64,000 bases of DNA from Gordonia sp. OPL2 (GTDB taxonomy: Bacteria; Actinomycetota; Actinomycetes; Mycobacteriales; Mycobacteriaceae): positions 124,001 to 188,000 of the forward strand of contig NZ_RKME01000003.1 in NCBI RefSeq assembly GCF_003797825.1. Direction: 5' to 3'. Under the pieces are notes generated by a model. The model was not told the DNA's origin. It made no database searches and saw only the letters and a program-made list of their open reading frames with translations. Of the stretch, positions 34,274 through 44,763 are shown piece after piece. Each line of letters opens with the position of its first letter. Within the stretch, counting starts at the first letter, position 1. The position numbers and the translations under genes are program-made.

Positions 34274-36760
34274 GTGCGATTGCTGGAGCGGGCCGATCAG
34301 GTGGCGCAGATCGAGGCCGCGCTCAAGGAGCTGCCGACCGTCGGCGCCGCCTTCTCAATCTCCGGCGAGAGCGGGGCGGGCAAGACGAGTCTGGTCACAC
34401 AGATCTGTTCGACCGTGCAAGTGATCCGAGTCCTTCGCGTCACGTGCGATCCCCTGGACACGCCGAGGCCGCTCGGACCGATCAAGGATCTCGGGGTCGG
34501 CCGCGCCCCGGCGATGTTGTCCGAGGTGTGCGAGGCCGCGTTCGCCCACCTGGGCGCGGAACCCACGCTGCTCATCGTCGAGGATCTGCACTGGGCCGAC
34601 GTCGCGTCGAGCGACGTCCTGCGGTTCCTGTGTCGCCGCATCGAGTCGATGCCGCTGGTCATGTTGCTCACCCACCGCGAACTCGACCCACAGGCACCCG
34701 CGCGTACACTGCTCGCCGAACAGGTCTCGCGGATCGAACTCCCGCCGCTCAGCCTCGACGCCATCGCCGAGATGGTGGCGGGCACCGGACTCGACCCGAT
34801 GCAGGTGCACGCCGTCACGGGCGGCAATCCCTATTTCGCCACCGAGGTGTCGCGCGATCCCGATCTCCCGATCCCGGCCACGGTCCGCGATGCGGTTTTG
34901 GCGCGGACCACCAAGGTGACTGCAACCGACTTCGAGATCCTGCAACTCATCGCGGCGTCACCGGATCGACTCTCCGACAATGCGTTACCCGCGCTGCACA
35001 TCGACCACCCGACTCTCCGACGGTCGATGCACACCGATCTGCTCGACTGGCGATCGGAGGGCATCGTGTTCCGACACGAGCTCGCACGACGCGCGGTCGA
35101 GTCGACGATCCCACCGGGCGGGATCGGCCACCTGCACGCGCGACTGCTCGACGCCCTCGAGCGCCTCGATTCCGTGGACCCGTCGGTGTTGACCCACCAT
35201 GCCGTCGCCGCGCAGGACCATGAACGGGCCGCTCGACACGCCGTCGCGGCAGCCGAGGACGCGATCCGAGGCGGTGCCCACACCGAGGCGGTCGCCTACT
35301 ACGAGATCGCCCGACGACACCAGCGCTCGGCCGGCCCGCGGGAACGCGCCGAATTGCTGTTGGCACTGGCCAACGAGCAGTACATGATCAGTCGGTTGCC
35401 GGATGCAATCGCCACGGTCAATGCGACGTTCCCGCTGTGGACCGAACTCGGTGACGCACGCGGCCTGGCGACCGCACACACGGCGGTGGGGGTCTACGAG
35501 TACTACAGCGCGCAGCGCCGACGGGCCGAGTCGCATCTGGCACGCGCGTCGGAGATAGCGCAGGAGACCGGCGCCACCGACACCTACGGGCACGCCCAGA
35601 TCCAGCGGGCCTTCCTCGCATTCATGCGCGGCGATGTCGCGGACACGCACAGCCTGCTGGCCGAGTCGGACACGACACCCGACGAGCTGATTCGGTTGTG
35701 GAATCTCGTCGTGTCCGACTCGGCCGCCCTCTCCGGCGGCGACACCGCATCGCGGTCCAGGCTTCTCACGCACATGGAGACGGCGCGCGCATTCGGCTTC
35801 GACGAACTCGCGTCCACGGTGTACTCGCAGATCGCCAGCCTCGATGTCGAACAGGGTCGGTATCGGGCGGCCGATCGGGTCCTCGCCGACGGACTGCCCT
35901 TCACCGTCGAACGTGACATCCAGATCTGCCGGCACTGGCAGACGGCCGTGCGGAGCCGTCTGCATCTGACGCGGGGGCAGTGGAGTGGCGCTCTCGAGGA
36001 CGCCGGGGCAGTCATCGAGGCGAACGGGATGCCGATCGCGACACTCTGGCCGCATCTGGTGAAGGTGCTCGTGCCCCTCCGGTGCGGTGCGCCGTTCGAC
36101 GAATCTGATCTCGAGGACGCGTGGGGTCTCGCCGACCGGATCGACGAACCCCTGCGGCGTCTGGCCGTGCTCGCCGCACTCGCGGAGGTCAGCTGGATGA
36201 CCGGCGACCCGGACGAGCGGGTGATCGCCGCCGACCCGCTGGATCTGCCGGGTACCGAGTGGGCGTCGGGCTGCCTCGCCGTCTGGCGGATGCGGCTGGG
36301 ATTGCCCAGTGCCACAGGGCCGCTCGCCGAACCCTATCGGTTGTCGATCGAGGGGCGACACGCAGACGCGGCCCGCTGGTGGTACGACGCCGGCGACCAC
36401 TTCTCCGCTGCGATGTCGTGGCTGTACTCCGACGAGCCGGCGCGGGGCGTGACGATGCTCGACGGGCTCGGCGCCCTGGGAACTGCCGATCGTGCGCGCG
36501 CGATGCTGCGGGAGCAAGGCCACAGCGAGTTGCCGCACCGGCCTCGCCACGCCACGCGCGTCAACCCGGGTGGGCTCACCAATCGACAACTCGAGGTCGC
36601 CCGACTGGTGGCCGATGGACTCTCGAACGCGGAAATAGCGGCACGCCTGTACATCTCATCGAAGACCGCGGACCATCACGTGTCGGCGGTACTGGCGAAG
36701 CTCGGCCTCACATCGCGGCGCGAGGTGCTGGCGCAGAGCGCCGAACTCGGCCTGCGCTAG
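34274..36760 (+). CDS. STAND-type AAA ATPase regulator with LuxR HTH
   Basis: This 828-residue cytoplasmic transcription factor is of the large MalT/LAL type. The N-terminal ATPase has Walker A GESGAGKT (31-38) and Walker B LLIVEDLHWAD (about 99-109). The middle (about 280-740) is helical with TPR-like repeats. The C-terminal LuxR helix-turn-helix starts near residue 767 (GLTNRQLEVARLVADGLSNA). Such proteins sense a ligand through the helical region and switch by nucleotide binding. It starts with GTG. The divergent methyltransferase operon is the obvious candidate target. Confidence 0.9.
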   Translation: MRLLERADQVAQIEAALKELPTVGAAFSISGESGAGKTSLVTQICSTVQVIRVLRVTCDPLDTPRPLGPIKDLGVGRAPAMLSEVCEAAFAHLGAEPTLLIVEDLHWADVASSDVLRFLCRRIESMPLVMLLTHRELDPQAPARTLLAEQVSRIELPPLSLDAIAEMVAGTGLDPMQVHAVTGGNPYFATEVSRDPDLPIPATVRDAVLARTTKVTATDFEILQLIAASPDRLSDNALPALHIDHPTLRRSMHTDLLDWRSEGIVFRHELARRAVESTIPPGGIGHLHARLLDALERLDSVDPSVLTHHAVAAQDHERAARHAVAAAEDAIRGGAHTEAVAYYEIARRHQRSAGPRERAELLLALANEQYMISRLPDAIATVNATFPLWTELGDARGLATAHTAVGVYEYYSAQRRRAESHLARASEIAQETGATDTYGHAQIQRAFLAFMRGDVADTHSLLAESDTTPDELIRLWNLVVSDSAALSGGDTASRSRLLTHMETARAFGFDELASTVYSQIASLDVEQGRYRAADRVLADGLPFTVERDIQICRHWQTAVRSRLHLTRGQWSGALEDAGAVIEANGMPIATLWPHLVKVLVPLRCGAPFDESDLEDAWGLADRIDEPLRRLAVLAALAEVSWMTGDPDERVIAADPLDLPGTEWASGCLAVWRMRLGLPSATGPLAEPYRLSIEGRHADAARWWYDAGDHFSAAMSWLYSDEPARGVTMLDGLGALGTADRARAMLREQGHSELPHRPRHATRVNPGGLTNRQLEVARLVADGLSNAEIAARLYISSKTADHHVSAVLAKLGLTSRREVLAQSAELGLR

Positions 36761-36791
36761 GCCGTCCCGGCAGGCCGAGTGCGCCGGGCCG

Positions 36792-37121
36792 TCAGCCGTG
36801 GGCGCCGACTCCGCGATGGTTCGACCACATCTCGCCGGCCCGTGTGGCCGCCCGGTCGATCAGAGCGACGAGTTCGGGTCGTTCGGGCACGCGGAACGAT
36901 GTGTAGGCACCCCGCCCGCCCGCGGTGGGACGACCGTAGGCCTTCGCGGCCAACCGGCCATCGGGCAACATGCGCACGTTCAGGGTGGTCAGAAGGAACT
37001 CGACGTCTCGTCGCGAGTCGGTCCACTGCAGATGCCCGGGAATCGCGACGTTGATCGCCAGTGCACCGACCTCCACCCGATCGCGCTCGTGTCCGTCGTC
37101 CTGCGTGTCGTCGGCTGCCAT
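36792..37121 (-). CDS. Small conserved-looking protein of unknown function
   Basis: This 109-residue soluble protein runs from ATG 37121 (MAADDTQDDG); the frame extends to 37199. It has an acidic, disordered N-terminus, then a compact alpha/beta part (VEVGALAINVAIPGHLQW ... DVEFLLTTLNVRMLPDGRL). There are no membrane segments or Cys residues. No good ribosome site is seen. It converges with the LuxR-type regulator, with 31 nt between stops. The codon use supports coding. The family is not recognised. Confidence 0.6.
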   Translation of the reverse strand: MAADDTQDDGHERDRVEVGALAINVAIPGHLQWTDSRRDVEFLLTTLNVRMLPDGRLAAKAYGRPTAGGRGAYTSFRVPERPELVALIDRAATRAGEMWSNHRGVGAHG

Positions 37122-37229
37122 GGCACGTGAGCCTACCGCCGGGACGCAGGTCGGATCCTCGTGCGACGAAAGTCCCTCGCGGTCGGCGAAACCCGACATT
37201 CGGGCGACTGTCCTCGTAGCATCACCACC

Positions 37230-37325
37230 ATGGATTACATGTGGGTGATGCCCGCCGTGGCCCTCGTCTCGTGCATCGTCATCGGCCTGGGTTTCGTCCT
37301 CGGCCTCCCGGGTAACGACGACTGA
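37230..37325 (+). CDS. Small single-helix membrane protein, 31 residues
   Basis: A 32-codon frame runs from ATG 37230 to TGA 37325. Residues 4-26 form one hydrophobic helix (MWVMPAVALVSCIVIGLGFV) and the tail ends GNDD. A TAGCAT hexamer at 37217-37222 lies 7 nt before the ATG, as in a leaderless gene; no ribosome site is visible. It converges with the NCS2 permease. It may assist a membrane complex. The function is unknown. Confidence 0.5.
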   Translation: MDYMWVMPAVALVSCIVIGLGFVLGLPGNDD

Positions 37326-37334
37326 CGCCTCGTC

Positions 37335-38606
37335 TCAGTTCGTCACCGTTCCACGCCAACGGCCGATCAGGGTCATGGCGTGATAGATGGCGAGTGCCGC
37401 CGCCGCGCCCAGGGCGATGCCGCCGAAGTTCAGGTCGCCGATGACCCAGGTGAAGTCGGCGATCCCGATCACCAGCGGAATCGCCGCGGTGAACTGATTG
37501 ACAGGCTTGGAGAAGTCGACCCGGTTGGTGACCCAGATGTGCACGCCGAGAATGCCCACCAGACCGTAGAGCGCAGTGGTCACGCCACCGAGCACACCGG
37601 GCGGGACCGCCGCGATCACCGCACCGACCTTCGGCGACAGACCGAGCAGGACGGCAACCACGCCTGCAATCCAGTAGGCGGCAGTCGAATACACCTTCGT
37701 GGCGGCCATGACGCCGATGTTCTCGGCGTACGTCGTGGTCGCCGATCCACCGCCGCTGCCGGCGAGCACGGTCGCGAGTCCGTCCGCGGCCAGCGCCCGG
37801 CCGATGCGTCGGTCATAGTTCACCCCGGTCATGGTCGCCACCGACTTCACGTGGCCGATGTTCTCGACGAGCAACACCAACACCACCGGTAGGAACATCG
37901 GGATCACCGAGAGATGGAACGTCGGAGTGTGGAACTCCGGGAACCCGATCCATGTGGCGTCGGCGATCCCGCTGGTGTCGACCTTGTCGAAGAGCAGCGA
38001 GATGACGTACCCGAGGATGACGCTCAGGAAGATCGCGAGACGACCGAGCAGACCGCGGAACAGCACCACCGAGGCGACCAGCAGCACCAGCACCACGGTG
38101 GCGATGACCGGGTCCTCCTCATAATTGGTCTTCGCCGTGGGCGCGAGGTTCAGCCCGATGAGCGCGACGATGGTGCCGGTCACCACCGGCGGCATCAGCA
38201 CCTCGATCCAGCCGATGCCCGCGAAGTGTGCGATCGCGCCGATGAGGATGAGCAGCGCCCCGACCACGACGATGCCGCCCAACGCAGCCGATTGACCGTC
38301 GGAAGCGGTCGCGGCCAGGACCGGCGCGATGATCGCGAAGCTCGACCCGAGGTAGCTGGGCAGGCGGTTCCGGGTGATCAGGAGGAACAGGATGGTGCCG
38401 ATCCCGGAGAACAGCAACGTGGTCGCAGGCGGGAAGCCGGTGAGCACGGGCACCAGGAAGGTGGCGCCGAACATGGCCACCACGTGCTGCAGTCCGATCC
38501 CCACCGTCCGCGGCCAACTCAGTCGTTCGTCCGGCGCGATGACTCCCCCACCGTCGACCTTCCGCCAGGACAGGAATCCGCGCGATCGCGTTTCGGGTGT
38601 CGCCAT
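37335..38606 (-). CDS. NCS2-family uracil/xanthine permease
   Basis: This 423-residue membrane transporter of the nucleobase:cation symporter-2 family takes up uracil or a purine base with protons. It has about 12 to 14 helices. LQHVVAMFGATFLVP is the family N-terminal motif, and VENIGHVKSVATMTG followed by GSGGGSATTTYAENIGV contains the conserved substrate-binding loop. Uracil (UraA-like) is the best guess, since the loop has the UraA-type TTYAENIG sequence. ATG 38606 is used. It diverges from nsrR over 119 bp, which contain the palindrome at 38685-38711. Confidence 0.87.
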   Translation of the reverse strand: MATPETRSRGFLSWRKVDGGGVIAPDERLSWPRTVGIGLQHVVAMFGATFLVPVLTGFPPATTLLFSGIGTILFLLITRNRLPSYLGSSFAIIAPVLAATASDGQSAALGGIVVVGALLILIGAIAHFAGIGWIEVLMPPVVTGTIVALIGLNLAPTAKTNYEEDPVIATVVLVLLVASVVLFRGLLGRLAIFLSVILGYVISLLFDKVDTSGIADATWIGFPEFHTPTFHLSVIPMFLPVVLVLLVENIGHVKSVATMTGVNYDRRIGRALAADGLATVLAGSGGGSATTTYAENIGVMAATKVYSTAAYWIAGVVAVLLGLSPKVGAVIAAVPPGVLGGVTTALYGLVGILGVHIWVTNRVDFSKPVNQFTAAIPLVIGIADFTWVIGDLNFGGIALGAAAALAIYHAMTLIGRWRGTVTN

Positions 38607-38684
38607 GGGAATCAGTCTGCGGCATGGTCGCCCACCTCCGCGCCCGGTACGCACAGGTCGGTCACCGTGACGGGCGTCACCTCG

Positions 38685-38711
38685 ATAATATGCATCAGAG
38701 ATGCGAATTAT
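38685..38711. promoter_or_regulatory. Probable NsrR operator
   Basis: ATAATATGCATC-AGA-GATGCGAATTAT is a 27-bp inverted repeat: 12-base arms matching at 10 of 12 positions around a 3-base centre. The inner GCATC-AGA-GATGC resembles Streptomyces NsrR sites (from memory). It ends 14 nt before the nsrR ATG and so should mediate autorepression. Confidence 0.65.
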
Positions 38712-38725
38712 GGTTCACTCGATGG

Positions 38726-39226
38726 ATGCAGTTGACCCGCTTCACCGACATCGGACTGCGGGTCGTCATGCGTCTGGCGGTCGCCGACGAAAGCCGCTCG
38801 GCGACAACGCCGGAGCCCGCCATCCGGAGCGCCGCGACACTGACCACGAAGGATCTCGCCGGCGAGCTCGCCGTCCCGTACAGCCACGTCGCCAAGGTCG
38901 TCGGCCGCCTCTCGGAGATGGGTGTCGTCCACGCCCGCCGTGGCCGCTCCGGAGGACTCGCGATCACCGATCTCGGACGCGACGCGCGGATCGGCTGGCT
39001 CGCCCGAACACTCGAGGGCGAGGGCGAGGTCGTCGACTGCAACGGCCCGGTCCCCTGCCCGCTGCGCCACGGCTGCCGGCTCCGCGGGGCCCTCGCCCAG
39101 GCGAGGTCGGCGTTCTTCGCCAGCCTCGACGAGGAGACGGTCGCCGACCTCGTCGCCGAGCCCACCACCTCCGTCCTGCTGTCTCTGACCTCGCGGGCCG
39201 ACATCCACGACGCCAGTGCAGGATGA
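38726..39226 (+). CDS. nsrR: Rrf2-family nitric-oxide sensor NsrR
   Basis: This 166-residue Fe-S transcription repressor has an N-terminal winged helix (MQLTRFTDIGLRVVMRLAVA), a recognition region PYSHVAKVVGRLSEMG and a wing RRGRSGGL. The three cluster ligands are Cys105, Cys111 and Cys117. Their spacing of 6 and 6 is the same as in Streptomyces coelicolor NsrR (93/99/105). NO damage to the [4Fe-4S] cluster relieves repression. About 12 extra residues lie in the loop at 22-36. An inverted repeat sits just upstream. Its usual target hmp appears only as a remnant directly downstream. Confidence 0.9.
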   Translation: MQLTRFTDIGLRVVMRLAVADESRSATTPEPAIRSAATLTTKDLAGELAVPYSHVAKVVGRLSEMGVVHARRGRSGGLAITDLGRDARIGWLARTLEGEGEVVDCNGPVPCPLRHGCRLRGALAQARSAFFASLDEETVADLVAEPTTSVLLSLTSRADIHDASAG

Positions 39227-39276
39227 CCGGGTTTCGCTTCCACACAAGAGTTTTCGACAACGAGATAGGAGACGCC

Positions 39277-39486
39277 ATGCTGTCGACCACCCAGCGCGCC
39301 ACCCTGCCCGCCGTGGAGGGAGCACTCGACGACATCGACATCGGAGACAGCGGGCGGGCACCACTGTGCGGGCCGACCGGTTTCCTGACGAGCATGCGCG
39401 AGGAGTTCCTCGACCGCGAGGTCGCGCAGGATCGCATCCACGACGAGACAGTCGGCCCCGCGCTCGTGCGGACGGGTAGCCGATGA
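39277..39486 (+). pseudogene. Internally deleted flavohaemoglobin (hmp) remnant, in frame
   Basis: This 69-codon frame joins two ends of flavohaemoglobin. The first 20 residues (MLSTTQRATLPAVEGALDDI) look like the globin N-terminus. The last 45 contain LCGPTGFL and VAQDRIHDETVGPALV, which match the C-terminal end of the NAD-reductase domain (E. coli Hmp: LCGPVGFM ... IHYECFGP). A normal Hmp has about 400 residues, so the haem pocket, FAD domain and most of the NAD domain are missing. AGGAG precedes the ATG by 5 nt and there is no stop or frameshift, so a small protein may still be made. The position right after nsrR supports the origin. Confidence 0.75.
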
Positions 39487-39923
39487 CGGCCGCAGGGGGC
39501 ACGGTCACGGCCGTCACGTTCCTCTGGCTCGGCATGGTCTTCGCCATCTCGTTCCTCGAGGCGCCACTGAAGTTCCGGGCACCCGGGGTCACACTGCCGA
39601 TCGGACTCGGTATCGGCAGGTTGGTGTTCCGCGCGCTCAACGCATGCGAACTCGCCTGGGCGGCGGCCATCGTCATCGCGGTGGCACTCGGGTCCTTCTC
39701 GGGTGCCACGATCCCGCTGGCGGCGGGGGTCGCGGTCGTCACGCTCGTCCTGCAGCTCGTCGGGGTGCGCCCGATCCTCACGCGCCGATCGAACCGGGTA
39801 CTCGCCGGCCACGATGGCCCACGCAGTCACGCCCATCTGGTCTATGTCGGCCTCGAGGTCGTCAAGGTCGGTGCCCTGATCTGGCTCGGCATCGCGGTGT
39901 TGTCGACGCCCGCGCTGCCCTGA
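39483..39923 (+). CDS. Four-helix membrane protein of unknown function
   Basis: This 146-residue integral membrane protein has hydrophobic segments at about 8-28, 45-70, 76-95 and 118-142. A conserved-looking loop FLEAPLKFRAPGVTLPIGLG joins the first two. Its ATG overlaps the TGA of the hmp remnant (ATGA), so it depends on translation of that frame. This coupling, and the NsrR operator upstream, suggest expression under nitric oxide. I do not recognise the family well enough to name it. Confidence 0.8.
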   Translation: MTAAGGTVTAVTFLWLGMVFAISFLEAPLKFRAPGVTLPIGLGIGRLVFRALNACELAWAAAIVIAVALGSFSGATIPLAAGVAVVTLVLQLVGVRPILTRRSNRVLAGHDGPRSHAHLVYVGLEVVKVGALIWLGIAVLSTPALP

Positions 39924-39978
39924 CAGCGTTCTCCCAGCTGCAGGCAAGGCCGCCCGCAGGTCGCGGCCATACCTTTCC

Positions 39979-40004
39979 TCTGGTCGGCACGGTCGCCGAC
40001 CAGA
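39979..40004. promoter_or_regulatory. Hairpin upstream of the basic small ORF
   Basis: TCTGGTCGGC-ACGGTC-GCCGACCAGA is a perfect 10-bp inverted repeat with a 6-base centre, starting 56 nt after the membrane-protein stop and ending 17 nt before the next ATG. It could be a weak terminator, an mRNA-stabilising leader hairpin, or a DNA operator. Confidence 0.5.
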
Positions 40005-40021
40005 ACACAAGGAGAACATCG

Positions 40022-40153
40022 ATGCCTCAGCCAGGACAGAACCCCGGACAGGGTCCGCGCCCGGGTCAGCAGCAGCACCCCGCACCGCCACGCCGGCGTC
40101 GTCGTCGCGTGTGGAACCGTCGCCTGCACCGTTGGGACTGGGCCTGGTTCTGA
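40022..40153 (+). CDS. 43-residue Pro/Gln- then Arg/Trp-rich peptide
   Basis: The frame runs from ATG 40022 to TGA 40153. AAGGAG lies 7 nt before the start, one of the best ribosome sites in the window. The first half is MPQPGQNPGQGPRPGQQQ, flexible and uncharged. The second half has six consecutive Arg followed by VWNRRLHRWDWAWF, giving a strongly cationic, aromatic C-terminus with no Cys. This composition resembles Arg/Trp-rich membrane-active peptides, but RNA binding is equally possible. It lies between the NsrR-linked membrane protein and an exporter-type ABC transporter on the same strand. The function is unknown. Confidence 0.6.
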   Translation: MPQPGQNPGQGPRPGQQQHPAPPRRRRRRVWNRRLHRWDWAWF

Positions 40154-40247
40154 GTCGACGCCCGACCTGACCCATCCACGCCGCGTCCGGGGACAGCAGA
40201 CCGCGTTGTCCCCGGGCGCGGCATCGTGACCCGATCGGACTCCTTCG

Positions 40248-41921
40248 ATGACCGCACGCGAGGCCTACCGCCGCTTTGTTCCGACCCTTCGGGGTGAGGG
40301 CTCCCGCTTCATTCTGGCCGCAACACTTCTCCTCATCGCGACAGCGTGCGAGATCCTCGCCATCTTCGTGCTGTCCGACGTGATCGACGGTGCGCTGTCT
40401 GCCGACAGTACGATCGCCTTCGTCAGACTCGCCGCCCTGTGGCTGCTGATCACGGCGATCTCGACGGGCGCCGACTATTTCGGCCAGGTCGTCTCGGTCG
40501 GCATCTCCGAGCGGGTCGTGCTGCGGTTGCGCGACGGTCTGTTCGCCCACGTGCAGCGACTCGACCCGGTCATCCACCGTCGATTCGGCCTGGGCGACAT
40601 GGTGACCCGCCACTCGGGCGACCTCGAGGCCGTCGAGTACCTGATCGGCTCCGGGGTCATGCAGTTCATCGTCGCGATCACCAACACCGTCGGACTCGTG
40701 GTCGCCGCACTGCTCATGAGCTGGCAGGTCGCCCTGGTGGCGATCGCTGCGGTACCCGTGCTCTGGGCCGTCTCCGCCGCCTACGGGCGCCGCCAGACCG
40801 TGGTCACCCGCGACGAACGGATTGCCAACGCCGACATCGCCGTCGCCGTGCAGAGCGCGCTCAGCGGTCACGAGACCGCGGTCGCCTACAACCAGCAGCG
40901 ACGTGAGCACGCCCGGCTGCATAGCCACGGGGTCACCTGGCTGGGGGCTCGGCTGTCGCAGACCCGGATCGAGGCCGGATTCGGAGCGGTGATGGGTTTC
41001 GGTCAGGTCATCGTCACCCTGGCCATTGCCGTCGCCGGAGTCTGGCAGGTCCGACAGGGTTCGCTCAGCGTCGGCCAGTTGCTCGCTCTCACCGGCTATC
41101 TCGGCATGCTCTACCCGAAGATGCAGGAACTCGCCGAGGTCCGCTTGTCCCTCGCCTCGGCAGCGGTGAGCGCGGAACGGATCGCCGAACTCCTCGACCT
41201 CACCCCCACCGATGCCGATCGCGACGACGCGGTCCCGCACTCCGGCGACGACCACACCGTTTCGGTTCGCGATGTCACCCTGCGCCGTGGAGACGCCACG
41301 GTGCTCGATCGTGTGTCGCTCGACCTCCATCCCGGCCGGATCACCGCGCTCGTCGGTCCCAGTGGCGCCGGCAAATCCACGCTCGCGTCTCTGCTGTGCC
41401 GATTCGACCGTCCCGGCGGGGGCACCATCACGTTGGGCGAGATGGATTACGCCGACCTGACCGGAGAATCGATCCGTGACCACGTCACGCTTCTGCCTCA
41501 GCAGCCCGTCATCAAGGCGGCGACCGTGGCGGACAACATCGCCTACGGGCGGCCGGACGCGACCCGCACCGAGATCATCGGTGCCGCACTGGCCGCCGAC
41601 GCCGATTCGTTCATCGCCGAACTCCCCGACGGTTACGACACCGAGCTCGACGAGGACGGCCTCACCCTGTCGGGCGGTCAGCGACAGCGGATCGCCATGG
41701 CGCGGGCGATCCTGCGCGACAGCCCCGTCCTCGTGCTCGACGAACCGACCTCCGGACTCGACGACGAAACCGCGCAACGCATTCTCGAACCTCTCCGACG
41801 GCTGGCCCGGGGACGATCGACCCTGCTCATCACCCATGATCCCCGTGTCACCGACATCGCCGACGACGTCGTCGAGCTCCGTGACGGACGGCTGACGCAC
41901 CGTGACCGGGTGCTTGTCTGA
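40248..41921 (+). CDS. ABC exporter, fused membrane and ATPase domains
   Basis: This 557-residue ABC-B type half-transporter would work as a dimer. Six membrane helices occupy about 20-290 and the ATPase domain about 330-550. Walker A is GPSGAGKST (from residue 370), the Q-loop lies in LLPQQPV, the signature is LSGGQRQR (from 474), and Walker B is VLVLDEPTSGLD. The D- and H-loops are normal. It resembles multidrug or peptide exporters. It follows the 43-residue peptide by 94 nt; the two may be co-expressed. No ribosome site stronger than a weak purine patch precedes ATG 40248. Confidence 0.9.
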   Translation: MTAREAYRRFVPTLRGEGSRFILAATLLLIATACEILAIFVLSDVIDGALSADSTIAFVRLAALWLLITAISTGADYFGQVVSVGISERVVLRLRDGLFAHVQRLDPVIHRRFGLGDMVTRHSGDLEAVEYLIGSGVMQFIVAITNTVGLVVAALLMSWQVALVAIAAVPVLWAVSAAYGRRQTVVTRDERIANADIAVAVQSALSGHETAVAYNQQRREHARLHSHGVTWLGARLSQTRIEAGFGAVMGFGQVIVTLAIAVAGVWQVRQGSLSVGQLLALTGYLGMLYPKMQELAEVRLSLASAAVSAERIAELLDLTPTDADRDDAVPHSGDDHTVSVRDVTLRRGDATVLDRVSLDLHPGRITALVGPSGAGKSTLASLLCRFDRPGGGTITLGEMDYADLTGESIRDHVTLLPQQPVIKAATVADNIAYGRPDATRTEIIGAALAADADSFIAELPDGYDTELDEDGLTLSGGQRQRIAMARAILRDSPVLVLDEPTSGLDDETAQRILEPLRRLARGRSTLLITHDPRVTDIADDVVELRDGRLTHRDRVLV

Positions 41922-41938
41922 CGGTCCGTCCACGTCCA

Positions 41939-41972
41939 TACGCAACCGGGTGCATATGAACCCTGTTGCATA
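41939..41972. promoter_or_regulatory. Probable PadR operator
   Basis: This imperfect 34-bp palindrome is centred on CATATG (41953-41958), with outer half-sites TACGCAAC and GTTGCATA and inner GGGTG/AACCC. ATGCAAC-type half-sites are typical of PadR regulators. It overlaps the -35 (TTGCAT, 41966-41971) of the padR promoter. Confidence 0.6.
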
Positions 41973-41995
41973 GAACCTGGGTGCGGTGCTAGCTT
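41966..41995 (+). promoter_or_regulatory. padR promoter
   Basis: TTGCAT, 18 nt, then TAGCTT (41990-41995). The hexamer ends 6 nt before ATG 42002, so the message is probably leaderless. The -35 lies inside the palindrome, as expected for autorepression. Confidence 0.5.
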
Positions 41996-42001
41996 TCAGC
42001 C

Positions 42002-44652
<2,651 letters not shown>

Positions 44653-44763
44653 CAACGCGGGACATTCGTCGAACGACGCCCGACGGCGTGACGGCGGTGG
44701 CACACTCGATCGATCAGATCTCTCGAGGTGCCGCCGCCGTCGACGTGTGGACAGGAGTCAGCC

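Noticed and set aside
40196..40247. Selenocysteine, riboswitch or attenuator signals before the ABC transporter
   Set aside because: No structured element or leader peptide is apparent; only a purine patch is seen.
38964..41945. A 993-codon open frame on the minus strand
   Set aside because: It runs opposite to nsrR, the membrane protein, the peptide and the ABC transporter, all with clear motifs. The translated product has no motif and is Asp/Gly/Arg-rich, as expected for an antisense shadow in high-GC DNA.
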